NCBI RefSeq assembly: GCF_036850765.1
Contig: NC_089492.1
Location: 180,746,106 to 180,810,105, forward strand
Origin: Saccopteryx bilineata
Lineage: Eukaryota; Chordata; Mammalia; Chiroptera; Emballonuridae
Reading direction: 5' to 3'
Length of the DNA stretch: 64,000 nt
A program made the position numbers and the translations under genes. Shown here piece by piece: positions 21,840 through 33,968 of this stretch; position 1 is the stretch's first letter, and the number at the start of each line of letters is the position of its first letter. The notes beneath the pieces are model-generated. The model had not been told where the DNA came from and made no database searches. It saw only the letters and a program-made list of their open reading frames with translations.

Positions 21840-23314
21840 TTTTTCTGTGTAAAGGAAGGTTTTGGCCCTTGGAATCCACTGGGTGTGGCCTCTGTTTTCT
21901 AGTTATGGTCTGTCTGCAGGCCTGCCACCCCCTCTGCTGTTTCTGGGTAGGGTGTTTGGGTATGGGCGTTGCCGGTGCCTGCCCACTGGGGCTGTTGCTG
22001 TGGTTTCCACCTCTCCTTAATGGAAGTGGCAGTGATCAAGTGCTTGGGTGTACAAGCCTTGGTGGCCTTGACCTTTGCCCCACCCCCGTGGGTGGCGTTA
22101 TGCTTGGCCCTGAGGGCAGGGCCACGCACTTTTGCTCAGCTGAGGGTCTTTGCCTGTTTCCGGGCTTTTGCCTTTCCCTTGCAGGACGATCCTGCTCATG
22201 AGACGACTGTAAGCCGTGTTTCCACAGGCCCAGTGGGACTGTGAGCCCACGCTCAGTAGCGGGACTCTGCCTGTTCTGGGTTTTTGGCTCCACCCCTGCG
22301 GGAGGAGCCGGCTCCCAAGTCAGGCCACAAGCCTTGGTTCCACGGGCGGGGCAATTCTGCGCTCCGCCCTTGCTCAAGGGCTGGTCTCCACCCCTTCCAG
22401 GGTTCCCGCCCTTCTCCCGCAGGCTGGATTGCAGGCTGCCCTCAGCTGGGCTTGACTGCTTTTGCACACCCCCTCCTCCCCAGCCGGGCAAGACTGAGTT
22501 CACACTTGGTCCCAGGCGGTGGCCAGCCGGCTTCCACCCTTGCCAACAGAACCATGCTTCCGCGTCCCACCACCGCTCGCCCTCCGGCGAGCCCTCAGCC
22601 GTGTGGGTGTGGGTGCTGGAGCTCAGACCCTAACACTCACTACTATAGTCCCGGAAGCTCCCTCCTTCTAAGCGACTCTGCTCTGAGTGCCACGGGAGAG
22701 CTTGTTTGGCTGGTGTCCTGCTTCCTTTTGCTGGTATTGCTGTTTCCAGGGGAAATACTCACTTCAGATTTGGGGAGTGACTCATCCCAGGGGTTAAGGT
22801 GGCTGTCTCCTAAAATGTTTCTCCCTGTGCCTCCTAGATTACACTTTCTTCCTGCTACTCCTGTCTTCTCCTTTCTCCTCATTCCCCGGAGCCCCCGGTG
22901 AGTGGTTTTGAGAGAGGTGTTCTGCGCGGTCCCTTTAAGAAGAATCCTGGGTATGAAAAATCAGTCTCTTTCTCACAAACAGTATCCTGACTTGTTTCCA
23001 GCTAAATACTCTCCATATGCCTCTTCTAGGCTCTGGGGCTGCAGGCTGGGGCTTTGTTCCTGGACTCAGGAGAGCCGCGAGTCTCTCCCGGCTGCCATTT
23101 ACTCCGGGGAGCTGGGCAGCCCTCTCCATGTTTCTGCTTTTCCTACCACTCTCTGTGTGGCTTCTTCAGTGTTCCTTGGTTGAAGAGTCCTCTTAGTTTA
23201 GTCCAAAGTTGGTTTTTCCAAATGATAGTCTTAAAATTAGTTTGTAATCCACTTTGGTTCTGGGAGGTGGATGTTGGTATGTCCGCCTACTCCAGCGCCA
23301 TCTTGTCTTCTCCT
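21840..23314 (-). promoter_or_regulatory. L1 5' untranslated region (internal promoter region)
   Basis: About 1.5 kb, GC-rich against an AT-rich background, between the L1 5' end and the ORF1 start. In mammals this region carries the L1 RNA polymerase II promoter, often with antisense activity. Open frames here on both strands (for example 22284-22901 on +) reflect GC content, not genes. Promoter activity is inferred from position only. Confidence 0.65.
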
Positions 23315-23329
23315 CAACACCACATTTTT
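23315..23329 (+). repeat. Right copy of 15-bp target-site duplication
   Basis: CAACACCACATTTTT, lying directly beyond the 5' end of the - strand L1. The final T-rich half suits the L1 endonuclease preference. Confidence 0.85.
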
Positions 23330-23360
23330 CAGAATATATCCCCATTGTTAAGTGGCATGT
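23315..23360. mobile_element. Ancient DNA-transposon relic, right part
   Basis: Continuation of the element ending at 12782 (tttttcagaatatatccccattgttaagtg in two pieces, ending catgtgactgta). The terminal motif is the expected end of the same element. Confidence 0.6.
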
Positions 23361-25460
23361 GACTGTATACCATATTTTGTCTATGCATGCATCCACTAAT
23401 GAAAATGGGTTGCTTCTACCTTTTGGCTATTTTGAATAATGTTGTTATGAACATGGGTGCCCATCTCTCTATTCCAGACTTGCTTTTAGTTTTTTGGAGT
23501 ATGTACTAGAAGTGAAATTGCTCTGTCATATGGTAATTCTATTTTTAATTTTGTGAAGAACCACTACACTGTTTTACGTAGCAGCTGCACCATTTTACAT
23601 TCTCACCAGCGTGCACAACAGTTCCGTTTTCTTTGCATCCTTCCCGAAACTTATCTTTGGAGGGTTTTTGTTTGTTTGTTTTGTAAATACTCTAATTGAT
23701 CTGAAGTGGTATTTCACTGTGTTTTGTTTTGCATTACCTTAATGATTGATGATAAAGATCATCTTTTCCTGTGATTATTGGTCATTTGTACATTTTTACA
23801 AAAACATTTATTCAAGTCCTCTGCCCATTTTTGGATAGGGTGGTTGTTTTGGTTGTTGAATTTCAGTTCTTTACACATTCCAGATATTAGTCCTTTGTCC
23901 CATATACAGTTTGCAAATATTTTCTCTTTTTCTGTGAATTGCCTTCTTACTCTGTTGGTTGTGTACTTTGATGCACAAAAGTTTTCAATTTTATGATCTA
24001 ATTTGTCTACTTTTTGTTGTTTGTTGCCTGTGTCTTATGTGTCATATCCAAGAGATCATTGCCAGTTCTAGTAACATGAAGCTTTATCTCATGTTTTCTT
24101 CCAAGAGTATTATAGTTTGTTTTTATGTTTGTACTTTTGATCCATTTTCAGTTTATTTTTGTATCTGGTGTTAAGTAAGGGTTCAGCTTTATTCTTTTGC
24201 CTTGTATATCCAGTTTTCCAAGCACCATTTGTTGAAAAGACTATCTTTTCTTTATTGAATGGTTTTGTCTCTATATGTGAGGGATTATTTCTAGGCTTTC
24301 CATTTTATTGGTCGTATATCTGTTTTGATTACTATAACTCTATAGTAAGTTCCGGAATCAGGAAGTATGAGTCCTCCTTGTTCTTCTTTTCAAGATTGTT
24401 TTGGATTTTTAGGGTTTCTTGAGATTTAATATGAATTTTAGGGTGGATATTTTTATACTTCTACCATATGAAATGCCATTGGGATTTTGATAGGGATTTC
24501 ATTGAATTTGTAGATCACTTTGGATATTAATGAGAACATCCTAACAATATTAAGCCTTTCAATCCATGAACATGGGGTATCATTTCATTATTTTGTCTTC
24601 TTTCTTTCAGCAGTGTTTTATAATTTCCTTTTTTATCATTACAGTGTTTCACCTACATCACTAATTCCTAAGTGATTTTTTTGATGCTATTATAAATGAA
24701 ATTGTTTTCTTTATATATATTTTTTGGATTGTTCATTATGTTAGTATATAGAAGTGCAACTGATTTTGTGTTGTTTTTTTTTTACTTTGCTAAATTTGTT
24801 TATTCTAACAGGATTTGTTTTTGTGGAATCTTTTGATAATGTCATCTGCAAACAGATATTATTTTACTTCCCTTTTAATTTGGATATCTTTTATATTTTT
24901 TCTTGCCTAATTTCAGTACTATATTGAATAGAATAGCAAATATTCTTTGTCTTGTTCCTGATTTTATAGGAAAAGCTTTTAATGTTGTTATTACATTGAG
25001 ATACTTTCCCTTTTTACCTGTTTTTTTTTTCCAGTTTTTAATCATGAAAGGTGTTGACTTTTGTCAAATGCTTTTTTAGCATCTGTTGAGATGATCATCT
25101 TTTTTTTCCCCTTTATTCTGTTAATGTGGTTGATTTTCATGTGTTGAACTATTATTGAGTTCCCGGGGTGGAAAAAAACCAATTGTTCATGGTATATAAT
25201 CCTTTTATATGTTGCTGAATTTAGTTTGTTAGAATTTTGTTAAGGATTTTGCATCAGTGTTCATAGGTGATATATGTCTGTAGTTTTCTTATGTTGTATT
25301 TATCTGGCTTAGGTAGCAGGGAAATGCTAGCCTTATAGATTAATTAGGAAGTGTTTCTTCCTCTTCATTTTTTTTTTGAAGAAGTTTGAGAAGGTTTAGT
25401 ATTGGTTGGGGTTTTTTTTAATGTATGATAATTTCAATGAAGCTATTGGAGCTTTTTCTG
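23361..25460 (-). mobile_element. Old L1 ORF2 fragment
   Basis: Diverged inverted L1 (gaataatgttgttatgaaca, attagtcctttgtcccatat, gtcatctgcaaacagatatt). The ORF2 frame is unreadable through stops. More diverged than the L1 at 16728-23314. Confidence 0.75.
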
Positions 25461-25782
25461 GAGGGAGTATTTAAAAATTTTATTAAGGTATAATTGAGAT
25501 ACTTTATAAGTTTAAGGTGCACAGCATAATGGTTTGACTTACATTTACTGTGAAATGATTACCATAATAAGTAAGTTATATTAGCATCCATCATCTCATA
25601 CAATAAAAAGAAAAAGCAGTAAAAAGAAAAAATATTTTTTTGTAATGAGAACCCTTAAATCCTAACAACTTGTATATAATTCAAATTCTAACAACTTGCA
25701 TATAATTCATACTGTGGTGTTAACTTTAGTTATCATGTTGTACATTACATCCCTAATACTTATCTTAAAACTGGAAGTTTGT

Positions 25783-26063
25783 GCCTGACCAGGTGGTGGT
25801 GCAGTGGATAGAGCGTCGGACTGGGATGCGGAGGATCCAGGTTTGAGACTCCGAGGTCACTGTCTTGAGCAAGGGGTTACTCGGTCTGCTGTAGCCCCAC
25901 TGTCAAGGCACATATGAAAAAGCAATCAATGAACAATTCAAGTGCCACAATGAGAAACTGATGATTGATGCTTCTCATCCCTCTCCGTTCCTGTCTGTCT
26001 GTCTCCCTATCTATTCCTCTCTCTGACTCACTCTCTGTCTCTGTAAAAAACAACAACAAAAAG
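25783..26063 (+). mobile_element. tRNA-derived SINE, medium type, internally shortened
   Basis: Head gcctgaccaggtggtggtgc, body aaagcaatcaatgaacaatt, tail caacaacaaaaag. The TSD AAACTGGAAGTTTGT is exact (25768-25782 and 26064-26078). It lacks about 60 bases of the middle repeats that the copy at 41018-41358 has (gaggtcact joins gtcttgagcaagg directly). Confidence 0.95.
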
Positions 26064-28484
26064 AAACTGGAAGTTTGTACTTTTCGATCACCTTCCTCCA
26101 ATTCCCCCTCTTCCTATCCTGCTACTGGTGGTAGCCACAAATCTGATCCCTTTTTCTGTGAGTTTTGATTTTTTTAATGTCCCACATATAAGTGAGATTA
26201 TACAGCATTTATCTTTCTTTATCTGACTTATTTCATATAGTAGAGTGCCCTCTGTCCATCCATGTTGTCACAAATATCAGGATTCCCCTCATTTTTTTAT
26301 GGATGGATAATATTTCATTGTATATATATACCACAACTTCTTTATCTATTTACCTGGCAGTAGATACTTAGGTTGTTTCCATGTCTTGGCTATTGTAAAT
26401 AATGCTGCTATAAATATGAGGATACAGATGTCTTTTTGAGTTAGTGTTTTTGTTTTCTTTGGATATAGTCTCAGATGTGGAATTGCTGGATTATATGGTA
26501 TAATTAGAGGCTGCACTAATTTACAGTGCCACCAAGAGTACAGAAGGGTTCCCTTTTCTCTGTGTCCTCACCAGCATTTGCTGTCTTGTCTTTTTGTTGA
26601 TGGTCATTCTAACAGGCAAGATGATATCTTATTGTGATCTTGATTTGCATTTTTCTGATATTTAGTGATGTTAAGCATCTTTCCATGTACCTGTTGGCCC
26701 TTTGTATATTCTTATTGAAAAAATGTCTATTCAGTTTTTTTGCACATTTTAAAATTGGATTATTTGTTTTTTTACTATTGATTTGTATGAGTTCCTTGCA
26801 TGATTTGGAAATGAACTCCTTATCAGGCTCATGTCAAAGAGCATCTTTTCTGTTTTCTTCAATTTTTATGGTTTTATATCTTATATTTAAGTCTTGAATA
26901 TATTTTGAGTTGATTTTTTGTGAGTAGTGTAAGTTAGGTAGATAGTTGAATTCTTTTACATGTGACTATCCAGTTTTCCCAACACCATTTATTGAAGAGA
27001 CTGTCTTTTCTCCATTATATATTCTTGTCTTCCTTGTTAAATGTTAGTTGATCTCATAATCTTAGGTTTATTACTGGGTTATCAGTGTGCCATTGATCTA
27101 ATTATCTGTTTTTATGCTCATACCATACTATTTTAATTATGATAGCTTCATGGTATAGCTTTACATTAGGAAATGTGATACCTCCCTCTTTGCTTTTCTT
27201 TCTTAGGATTGCTTTGGCAATTTGGGGTCTTTTGGGATTCCATATAAATTTTAGGATTGTCTTGACTACTTCTGTAAACAATGCCATTGGAATCTTTGAT
27301 AGCGATTGCATTGACTCTGTGGATGGCTTTTGATAGTATTAACACATTAACAATATTAAGTCTGGCAATCCATGAACACAGAGTTTCCTTTATTTATTTT
27401 TTATTTCTTTAATCAATGTCTTGTAGTTTTCACAGTAGAGAACATTCATCTCCTTGGTTACATTTATTTCTAAATGTTTTATTGTTTTTAATATTGTAAA
27501 TTTAATTTCAATCTTAGATAATTTGTTGTTAGTGTATAGAAGCACTGCTGATTTTGGGGTGTTAATTTTGTATCCTGCAACTTTACTTAATTTGTTGAAT
27601 AGCTCTAACAGTTTTTTGGTGGTCTTTAGTGTTTTCTATATATAAAATCATGTCATTTGCAAATAGAGACAATTTTACTTTTTTCTTTCCAATTTTGATG
27701 CCTTTTATTTCTTACCTGGTTGTTCTGGCAAAGACTTCTGGTACTGTTCTGAATAGGAATGGTGAGAGGGGACAGCCCTTTTTCCTGATCTGAAAGAAAA
27801 AGCTTTCAACCTTTCATCATTGAATATAACATTAAGTGTGCTTATCTTGTACTGTATAGCCTTTACTATGTTGAGCTATATTCCTTCTATACCTGATTTG
27901 TTCAGTTTTATTATCAACAGATTTTGGTTTTGTCAAATGCTTTTTTTGTGTCTAGTGGAATGACCATATGATTTTTTTCTCATTCTATTAATGTGATATA
28001 TCACACTGATTAATTTGTGGGTGTTGAACCATGCTTACACCCTAAGTATCAATCCCTTTTGATGATGGAGTATAATTCCTTTGATGTAATACTGAATTTG
28101 GTTTGCTAGTATTTTATTGAGAATTTTTGCATCTATATTCATCAGGGTTATTGGTCTCTAATTTTCTTTTCTGATAGTGTCCTTTTTGGACTTTGGGATC
28201 AGGGTAATGCTGGCTTTATAAAATTAGTTTGAAGGTGTTCCTCCTTTTTGATATTTTTTGGACAGTTTGAGAAGGACTTACATTAATTCTGTTTTAAATA
28301 TTTAGTAAAATTCACCAGTGAAGCCATCTGGTCTTAGATTCTTCTTTATTGGGAGATCTTTGATTACTAATTCAACCTTTTTACTAGTAATTGGTTTTTT
28401 CAGACTTTCTATGTCTTCCTGACTCAGTCTTGATAGTTTGTATGTTTCTAAGACTTTTTCCAGTTTTTCCTAGGGTGCCCAATA

Positions 28485-28730
28485 TACTGCTTACAAAAAT
28501 TAGGGAATCAGAGAACGTGCAGATACTCCAGTACTTTCAGCCTTTTGTATAGTGCATTTTCACCAATGAAATAAAAGTTGGTTTTGCATCTTATTTGCAT
28601 AGTTGAGCAACTTTCTTTGATTTGTCATTTGCTTTTCTGATGTTCTTGTTTAATGAAAAAAAATCAAAGGCTTCTTTTTTTTATCATTTTATATTCATTT
28701 TGAAATACTCCCTAATTTTTGTGAGCAGTG
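28485..28730. mobile_element. Mariner-like short inverted-repeat element
   Basis: 246 bp with inverted ends TACTGCTTACAAAAATTAGG and CACTGCTCACAAAAATTAGG (18 of 20 match), flanked by TA on both sides (28483-28484 and 28731-28732). TA duplication with ends of this kind fits the Tc1/mariner superfamily. No transposase frame. Removing it restores continuous L1 sequence. Confidence 0.88.
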
Positions 28731-29204
28731 TATGTTGGTATATAGTTGTTCATACTAGCTTCTTATGATCCTTTATACTTCTGTGGTATCCGTTAAAATG
28801 TCTCCTTTTTCATTTATAATTTTGTTGATTTTGGTCCTTTATTTCTCTTGTTAAGTCTAGCTAAAGGTGTCAATTTTGTTTATCTTCTCAAAGGACCAAG
28901 TCATAGTTTGGTTAATCTTTTCTGTTGTTTTCCTATTCTCTACTTTTTATTTCTGCTGTGATCTTTATTATTTCCTTCTTTCTAGCTTTGATTCAGTTTG
29001 TTTCTTTTCTAGTTCTTTAAGGGATAGCGTTAGGTTGTTTATTTAGGGTCTTTTTAATGTGGGTGTTTATTGCTATGAATCTCCCTCTTAGAAGTGCTTT
29101 TGCTGAATATGTTTTGGCATGTTGTGTTCCCATTTTTTGTTTCAAGGTAACTTTAGTCTTTTTATTTCTTTTCGATGCATCGTTGTTCAGGAGGGAGGTT
29201 TTGA

Positions 29205-29895
29205 TTACTGATCCAGTCTCCTTACTAGTTATGGATCTATTCATATTCTCTGTTTCTTTCAGAGTCTGTCTTGGTAGGTTTTGTATTTCTAGGAATTTAT
29301 TTCAACAGGATTATCCAGTGTTTTGGCATACAATTATCTATAGTACTCTCTTATCCTTTTTATATCTGTAGAATTATTAATAATATGTCCCTTTCTGTAT
29401 CTAATGTTATTTGAGTTATCTCTTTTATATTTTTATGCTGTCAAAAAGTTTAATTTTATTAATCTTTTTTTTTGTATTTTTCTGAAGTTGGAAACAGGGA
29501 GGCAGTCAGATAGACTCCCGCATGTGCCCGACCGGGATCCACCCGGCATGCCCACCAGGGGGCAATGCTCTGCCCATCTGGGGCATTGCTCTGTTGCAAC
29601 CAGAGCCATTCTAGTGCCTGGTTCATTCTAGAGGCAGAGGCCATGGAGCCATCCTCAGCGCCAGGGCCAACTTTGCTCCAATGGAGCCTTGGCTGCGGGA
29701 GGGGAAGAGAGAGAGACAGAGAGGAAGGAGAGGGAGAGAGGTGGAGAAGCAGGTGGGCACTTCTCCTGTGTGCCCTGGCTGGGATTTGAACCCGGGACTC
29801 CTGCACGCCAGGCTGATGCTCTACCACTGAGCCAACCGTCCAGGGCTATCAATCTTTTTGAAGAACCAGTTTTTGCTTCCATTGATTTCCTTTAT
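29205..29895 (-). mobile_element. Old L1 fragment, second copy, split by a SINE
   Basis: From ~29205 L1 sequence repeats a region already seen at ~28360-28900 (tactagt, gactttct/gtctgtctt, tttggcatac), so it is a separate copy. It is interrupted by a SINE at 29466-29846 and resumes with tttttgaagaaccagttttt. Confidence 0.6.
29466..29846 (-). mobile_element. tRNA-derived SINE, long type
   Basis: Inverted copy from poly(T) to the head ending ccaaccgtccagggc. A short aatcttttt on both sides is the probable TSD. It lies in old L1 about 320 bases before exon 4. Confidence 0.9.
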
Positions 29896-30163
29896 TTTTA
29901 AATTATTTAAATTACTATGAGCTCATGGATGTTTAATTTTTTGAGTTGTAACCCATTACTACCATTATTTATTGTATTGCTCGGATTCTTGCAGGTTTGG
30001 CATTGGAAATCCTTCAAGTTGACTTGTGTCTTTGTGACATATTTTCATTATTTTTTGAGCTTTTCTTTTCAGACAACATGGGATGTTCCAGGCTCATATT
30101 TAGGTATTATTTTTTTAACGTTTTAAAACACTAAAATTTTGAATTAATTTTTGCTTTTTTTAG

Positions 30164-30224
30164 GTATGAAGATACATGGGCTTCACTTCACAGAAGAGCT
30201 AAAGAATGTGCGAGTGCTGGAGAG
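30164..30224 (+). CDS. DTNBP1: DTNBP1 (dysbindin-1) coding exon 4
   Basis: A 61-base exon after a tract of T ending in TAG and before gtgaag. The first G completes the Arg codon from exon 3. The next 20 codons read YEDTWASLHRRAKECASAGE and stop on a codon boundary. By recall this is human residues 55-74 with two conservative changes (Ala to Ser, Asp to Glu). It lies just before the coiled-coil region. Dense L1 and SINE sequence ends only about 270 bases upstream, yet the acceptor and its pyrimidine tract are intact. Confidence 0.94.
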
Positions 30225-31238
30225 GTGAAGAATTATTAGCTAATCTTATGCTAGTTTTTAAGAAATTTAATTTGTAATTGTATTAAAATGTTTTTCAGGA
30301 TATCTGAAATTGAATTTTGCAGTTGATTATGGAACTCCCTAAATAAGGCACATTTTTGTAGCATCTTAGTCAAATATTCAGGCAGAGAGAGTTTGACTTT
30401 TATTCCCAAGTCACAAGTAAATACTTTGTTCATTTAGGTATAATTTGAATCTGATGCTTCAATATGCTTTGAATTTGAATCTGATACTTCAATATGTAAG
30501 TTATAAAGCATAATTTATTTTACCCACTATTTAAGAATTTCTTATTATTTGAACAAAAGTTTAACTTTGTTCAGTCTACATAAAGTCACTAATTTGCTTA
30601 GCAAATAAACATAAAAGTTTTAGGGGGTCATCCTTAGTTCACTTAGAAGAAAACTATTCTTTAGCAGTGTGGATAAAAGTGACTTGTAATTAAAATTATT
30701 TGGTACATGTACATAAAGATTTATCAGCCAAGATCAAATACTCTGTGCAATTGATGTCGATCAAACTTTCTTTCTAAAAACATTTTTGTGATTCTGACTT
30801 TAAATTAATTTAGACTGACTTTCTTTACCATTTTCCTAAATTAGTGAAGTTGTAATAGTTATGTACAATGGAGTAATACAATGAAATTTAGAAATTAGTG
30901 TTTCTTTGAGAAATTACTAAAAAAGGGGTAAATGTAAATTTTTGGCCCTATGGTAGACTAGGTACTTTGAAAAGCTCTGTAGATATAAAACCCTTAAATG
31001 CTGGATAGATTTTAAAAAGGTGTTTTCTTTTTTAATGTATTAAGCTCACAAAAATTGAGGGAGATCCTAAAGTGCTGAAAAAAAAATGAAAAGGGAACTA
31101 AAATCAGAGTGGCTAAAAAAACAACACACAAAGAAGCTGGGGTAAAATAGTAAAACAAAAGTTTTAGAGGTTTATGGGGATAGGAGACTTTGTCTATGGG
31201 GAAATGAATCTGACTCCTGCATAAAGCTCTTGAATTTC

Positions 31239-31586
31239 TTTTTTTTTAATTATTAAGTGAGAGGAGGGGAGACAGACAGACTCCCGCATGCACCCCGACT
31301 GGGATCTACCCAGCAAGCCCCCTACAGGGCAATGCTCTGCACATCTGGGGCTTTGCTCCATTGCTCAGCAACTGAGCTCTTCTTAGCACCTGAGGCAGAT
31401 ACTATGGAGCCATCCTCAGTGCCTGGGGCCAACTTGCTCCAATCAAGCCATGGCTACAGGAGAGGAAGAGAGGGGGGGGGTGGAGAAGCAGATGGGCACT
31501 TCTCCTGTGTGCCCTGACCGAGAATCGAACCAGGAACATCCACATGTCGGGCCAACTCTCTACCACTGAGCCAAATGTCCAGGGCC
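31239..31586 (-). mobile_element. tRNA-derived SINE, long type, diverged
   Basis: Inverted; lacks the usual ttctgaagctgga 3' block and starts at aattattaagtgagaggagg. The head ends ccaaatgtccagggcc. The flanks agctcttgaatttc and agcttttgtatctt are a worn TSD. Confidence 0.85.
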
Positions 31587-32104
31587 AGCTTTTGTATCTT
31601 TGAAGTGGCTACATCCCTCAGTGAAAGATTACAGTAGGGAAAAAATAAAAAATAAAAGCTAATTATTGACAAAAGTAAGAAATAAGGAAACCTGCCTGTC
31701 TTTATGACAACTTGGACTAAATATAGTTTCCTTTTTGGTTTTGTTACCATAGCCTTGGCCTCACATGAGTGTGGGGCCCTAATTGATACTTCCTGTATGA
31801 TGGAGGAACCACTACATAAATAAATGAAGGGCCACAGGGGACTGTGTTTCTTGATACCCATCAGATACAAACACAAATTTTACATGGCTGAAACTTTGTA
31901 AGCCTAGGCCTCTCAATATTTCTACAAGTTACTTTCTCACCACCACCTTAGCAAACACACAAATGTATTACCAAAAGTTTGAGAATCACCAGAACCAGAG
32001 TAAGATTTAGATCTACAAAGAACTTCACATATAGCGCTATTGAATACAGACTATTAAATATGTATATACAAAGTTTTTAAAGAAATAAAAATGGATTACA
32101 ATGA

Positions 32105-32222
32105 ATAAGAGAGAGAAGCAGAAACATTGATCTGTTCCTGTAAGTGCCCTGACCGGGTATCAAACCAGCAACCTCTGTGCTTTGGGATGATGCTCTAACT
32201 AACCAAGTTATCCAGCTAGGGC
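32105..32222 (-). mobile_element. tRNA-derived SINE, short type, old
   Basis: Inverted copy: gagagagaagcagaaacatt, tgccctgaccgggtatcaaa (B-box side), ending ccaagttatccagctagggc. Diverged from the copy at 7278. Confidence 0.75.
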
Positions 32223-33009
32223 TGTAGAGGGTCTTTAACAAAACTTACTCTTTTGATTGAAAGAAGTATTTCATAAATAAATATAGGAGAAAGAATTTCT
32301 GTAAGATCTGTTGTTGCTATTTGGGGAAATTTTTTCATAGTTGAGTACTTGATTATTTTAAGATCCACATCTAATCAAAGTACCTCTGTTGCTCTCCAGA
32401 AATGTAGTACTCAACTTTGAAAATGAAAAAAAAATTTAAAGCTTTCTGATGTGTTGTTGAGACATATGTCTATCTTTTAAGATTTGTAGCATTAAATCTG
32501 TCATATGTTTATTTTGTCAGAACATGCTTATGTGTCTTTGGTGGCTTTAAACCTATGTGAGCCTACCAAGACAAATGTATGTAAGGGCAATTCAGTCTTT
32601 TTTGACAAATTACTTTATACTTATCTAATTTAAAGCTAACTTTACTACCTAGTCTTAAAATTCAGATAAGTATCTTAGAAAACAAACACCTATGATCAAC
32701 AATAACTTTGTTGTCTAAGCTTTTTCTACAAGTTCTTTGTTGTTGTTTTTTCTCCCTTAGCAATATATAAATGAATAGTTAATACTGACTTAGGGGTTAG
32801 ACTCTGGGGACCATTTTTTAAAGTTAGACTTAGAGTACATTATCTGTTTGTAATTTCTATTATCGTAGAATATTTGCTTGCCTTCAAATTCAACTCCGAA
32901 GTTGAATTTCTTTTTTGTCCAACAGTTTGCTCTGTAAGCTGGTTAAGTTAGACATGCTTCACTCTGTTCCAGCCTGGTTCTCCTCTCTTCCTGTGGTAAA
33001 AGGTGACCT

Positions 33010-33110
33010 GAACTGGGTGTTAGAAATCCTAGTTTCTGCACTAATACATTTTGACCTTGGACACATAAATTAGTCTGTTTTAGTTTCCTCCTCTATAAAA
33101 TGGCATACCA
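33010..33110 (+). mobile_element. MIR relic
   Basis: Core-SINE signature in order: ctagtttctgcact, tgaccttgg, agtttcctcctctataaaatgg. MIRs are ancient tRNA-derived SINEs of mammals. Confidence 0.7.
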
Positions 33111-33514
33111 CCACTTACCCAGCTTATCAAATAAAAGAGTGTGGAAAACACATACCCTCAAACTCTGAATTGTTGAGTTTATACACAGTATGGTCCTGTT
33201 ATTAGCCATTTTGTAGTCATTGATGATCCCTACTTTTTTTTTTCCCCTTCTGCTAACTTCAGTGTTCTCAGGAAGGAATTTTGATGAAGCACAATGGGTT
33301 TGTCTGTCTTCTTCCTTTAACTTGATTTCCTAGTGTAAATCTGGGTTTATTCAGAAATGTTTACTTGGACCAGATGGAAAACATTGGCCTTCTGGAGATA
33401 GATCATTTTTTACCATTCAGTAGAGTTTAAGTACAGTTTTGCAGCACCCTTTTATTTGCTGGTTTTTCACTTTTCTTCTTTCTTTCCTGTAGCCATATAG
33501 CACAGTCCCCAGAA

Positions 33515-33740
33515 TATTAATTTAAGGGAATGGGTTTACGTGTCAAGAGTCCCTGGGATTGAATCTAGTTCCACTGTGGCCCTTGGGAAAGTGATTTAGC
33601 TTCATTATGCCTCAGTGTCTTCAATTATAAAATGAAAGTGGTAACAGTGCTCACTTTATAAGGTTGGCATGTGGTTTAAATGAAAGAATACGTGTAAATT
33701 GCTTAGCACAGGGCCTGGAAAATACTTATAATGTTTTAGT
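33515..33740 (+). mobile_element. MIR relic, near full length
   Basis: gggattgaatctagttccac, cttgggaaagtgatttagct, atgcctcagtgtcttcaatt, ataaaatgaaagtggtaaca and agcacagggcctggaaaat appear in MIR order. Confidence 0.85.
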
Positions 33741-33968
33741 ATTATTACATAATTATTGATGATTTCTTAGAAGCCATTCAACCTCCCACTCTTTTTAATG
33801 AAAATGATATTTTAGTGTATTCTGACATATTATTTTTAATATATACTATACTTCTTATATTTTATGTTTAGGATATAATATTTTATTTTGTGGAAGGCTT
33901 GAATTAGATAGACTATAGTCAAATTTTAATATTTAAATGTTGCATTTTAATTTTAAGAAGAAATAGTA

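Larger units (their letters stand above)
12783..23314 (-). mobile_element. Composite L1 insertion with ~3.5-kb 3' transduction
   Basis: Read on the - strand the block is: L1 5' end at 23314, L1 3' end with A-run at 16728, retroviral remnants to 13615, a second L1 3' end to ~13196, then an A-rich tail invaded by a SINE. The flanks share a 15-bp TSD and are the two halves of one older element. No matching duplication is seen around 16728. This is the structure expected when L1 transcription runs past its own poly(A) site and stops at one downstream. Inference from structure; the source locus is unknown. Confidence 0.7.
16728..23314 (-). mobile_element. Full-length-type L1, inactivated
   Basis: Runs from a 5' end reading gaagacaagatggcgctgga (- strand, from ~23310) to a 3' end with A-run at 16728. 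It has a GC-rich 5' untranslated region, ORF1, ORF2 and a 3' untranslated region, about 6.2 kb without the nested SINE. Both frames are broken, and ~270 bp of ORF2 is deleted near 18415. It is the body of the composite insertion. Confidence 0.9.
25461..29204 (-). mobile_element. Old L1 with SINE and mariner-like insertions
   Basis: An inverted L1 from a 3' untranslated region (aaggtataattgagatactt) through ORF2 to ~29204. The kept peptide at 27102-27311 (- strand), [20 protein letters not shown], is typical ORF2. A SINE sits at 25783-26063 and a mariner-like element at 28485-28730. Confidence 0.75.
9334..30163 (+). other. DTNBP1: DTNBP1 intron 3, largely transposable elements
   Basis: A 20.8-kb intron, mostly mobile DNA listed separately. 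Nothing recognisable is seen in 9334-9679, 10150-10700, 11291-11560 (apart from two overlapping short open frames with no known match) and 11850-12427. The stretch 29896-30150 resembles old interspersed repeat but could not be assigned. Confidence 0.85.

Noticed and set aside
22284..22901. 205-codon open frame on the + strand
   Set aside because: It lies antisense in the GC-rich 5' untranslated region of the - strand L1, has low-complexity Pro/Ser/Leu composition and no recognised domain. GC content explains its length.
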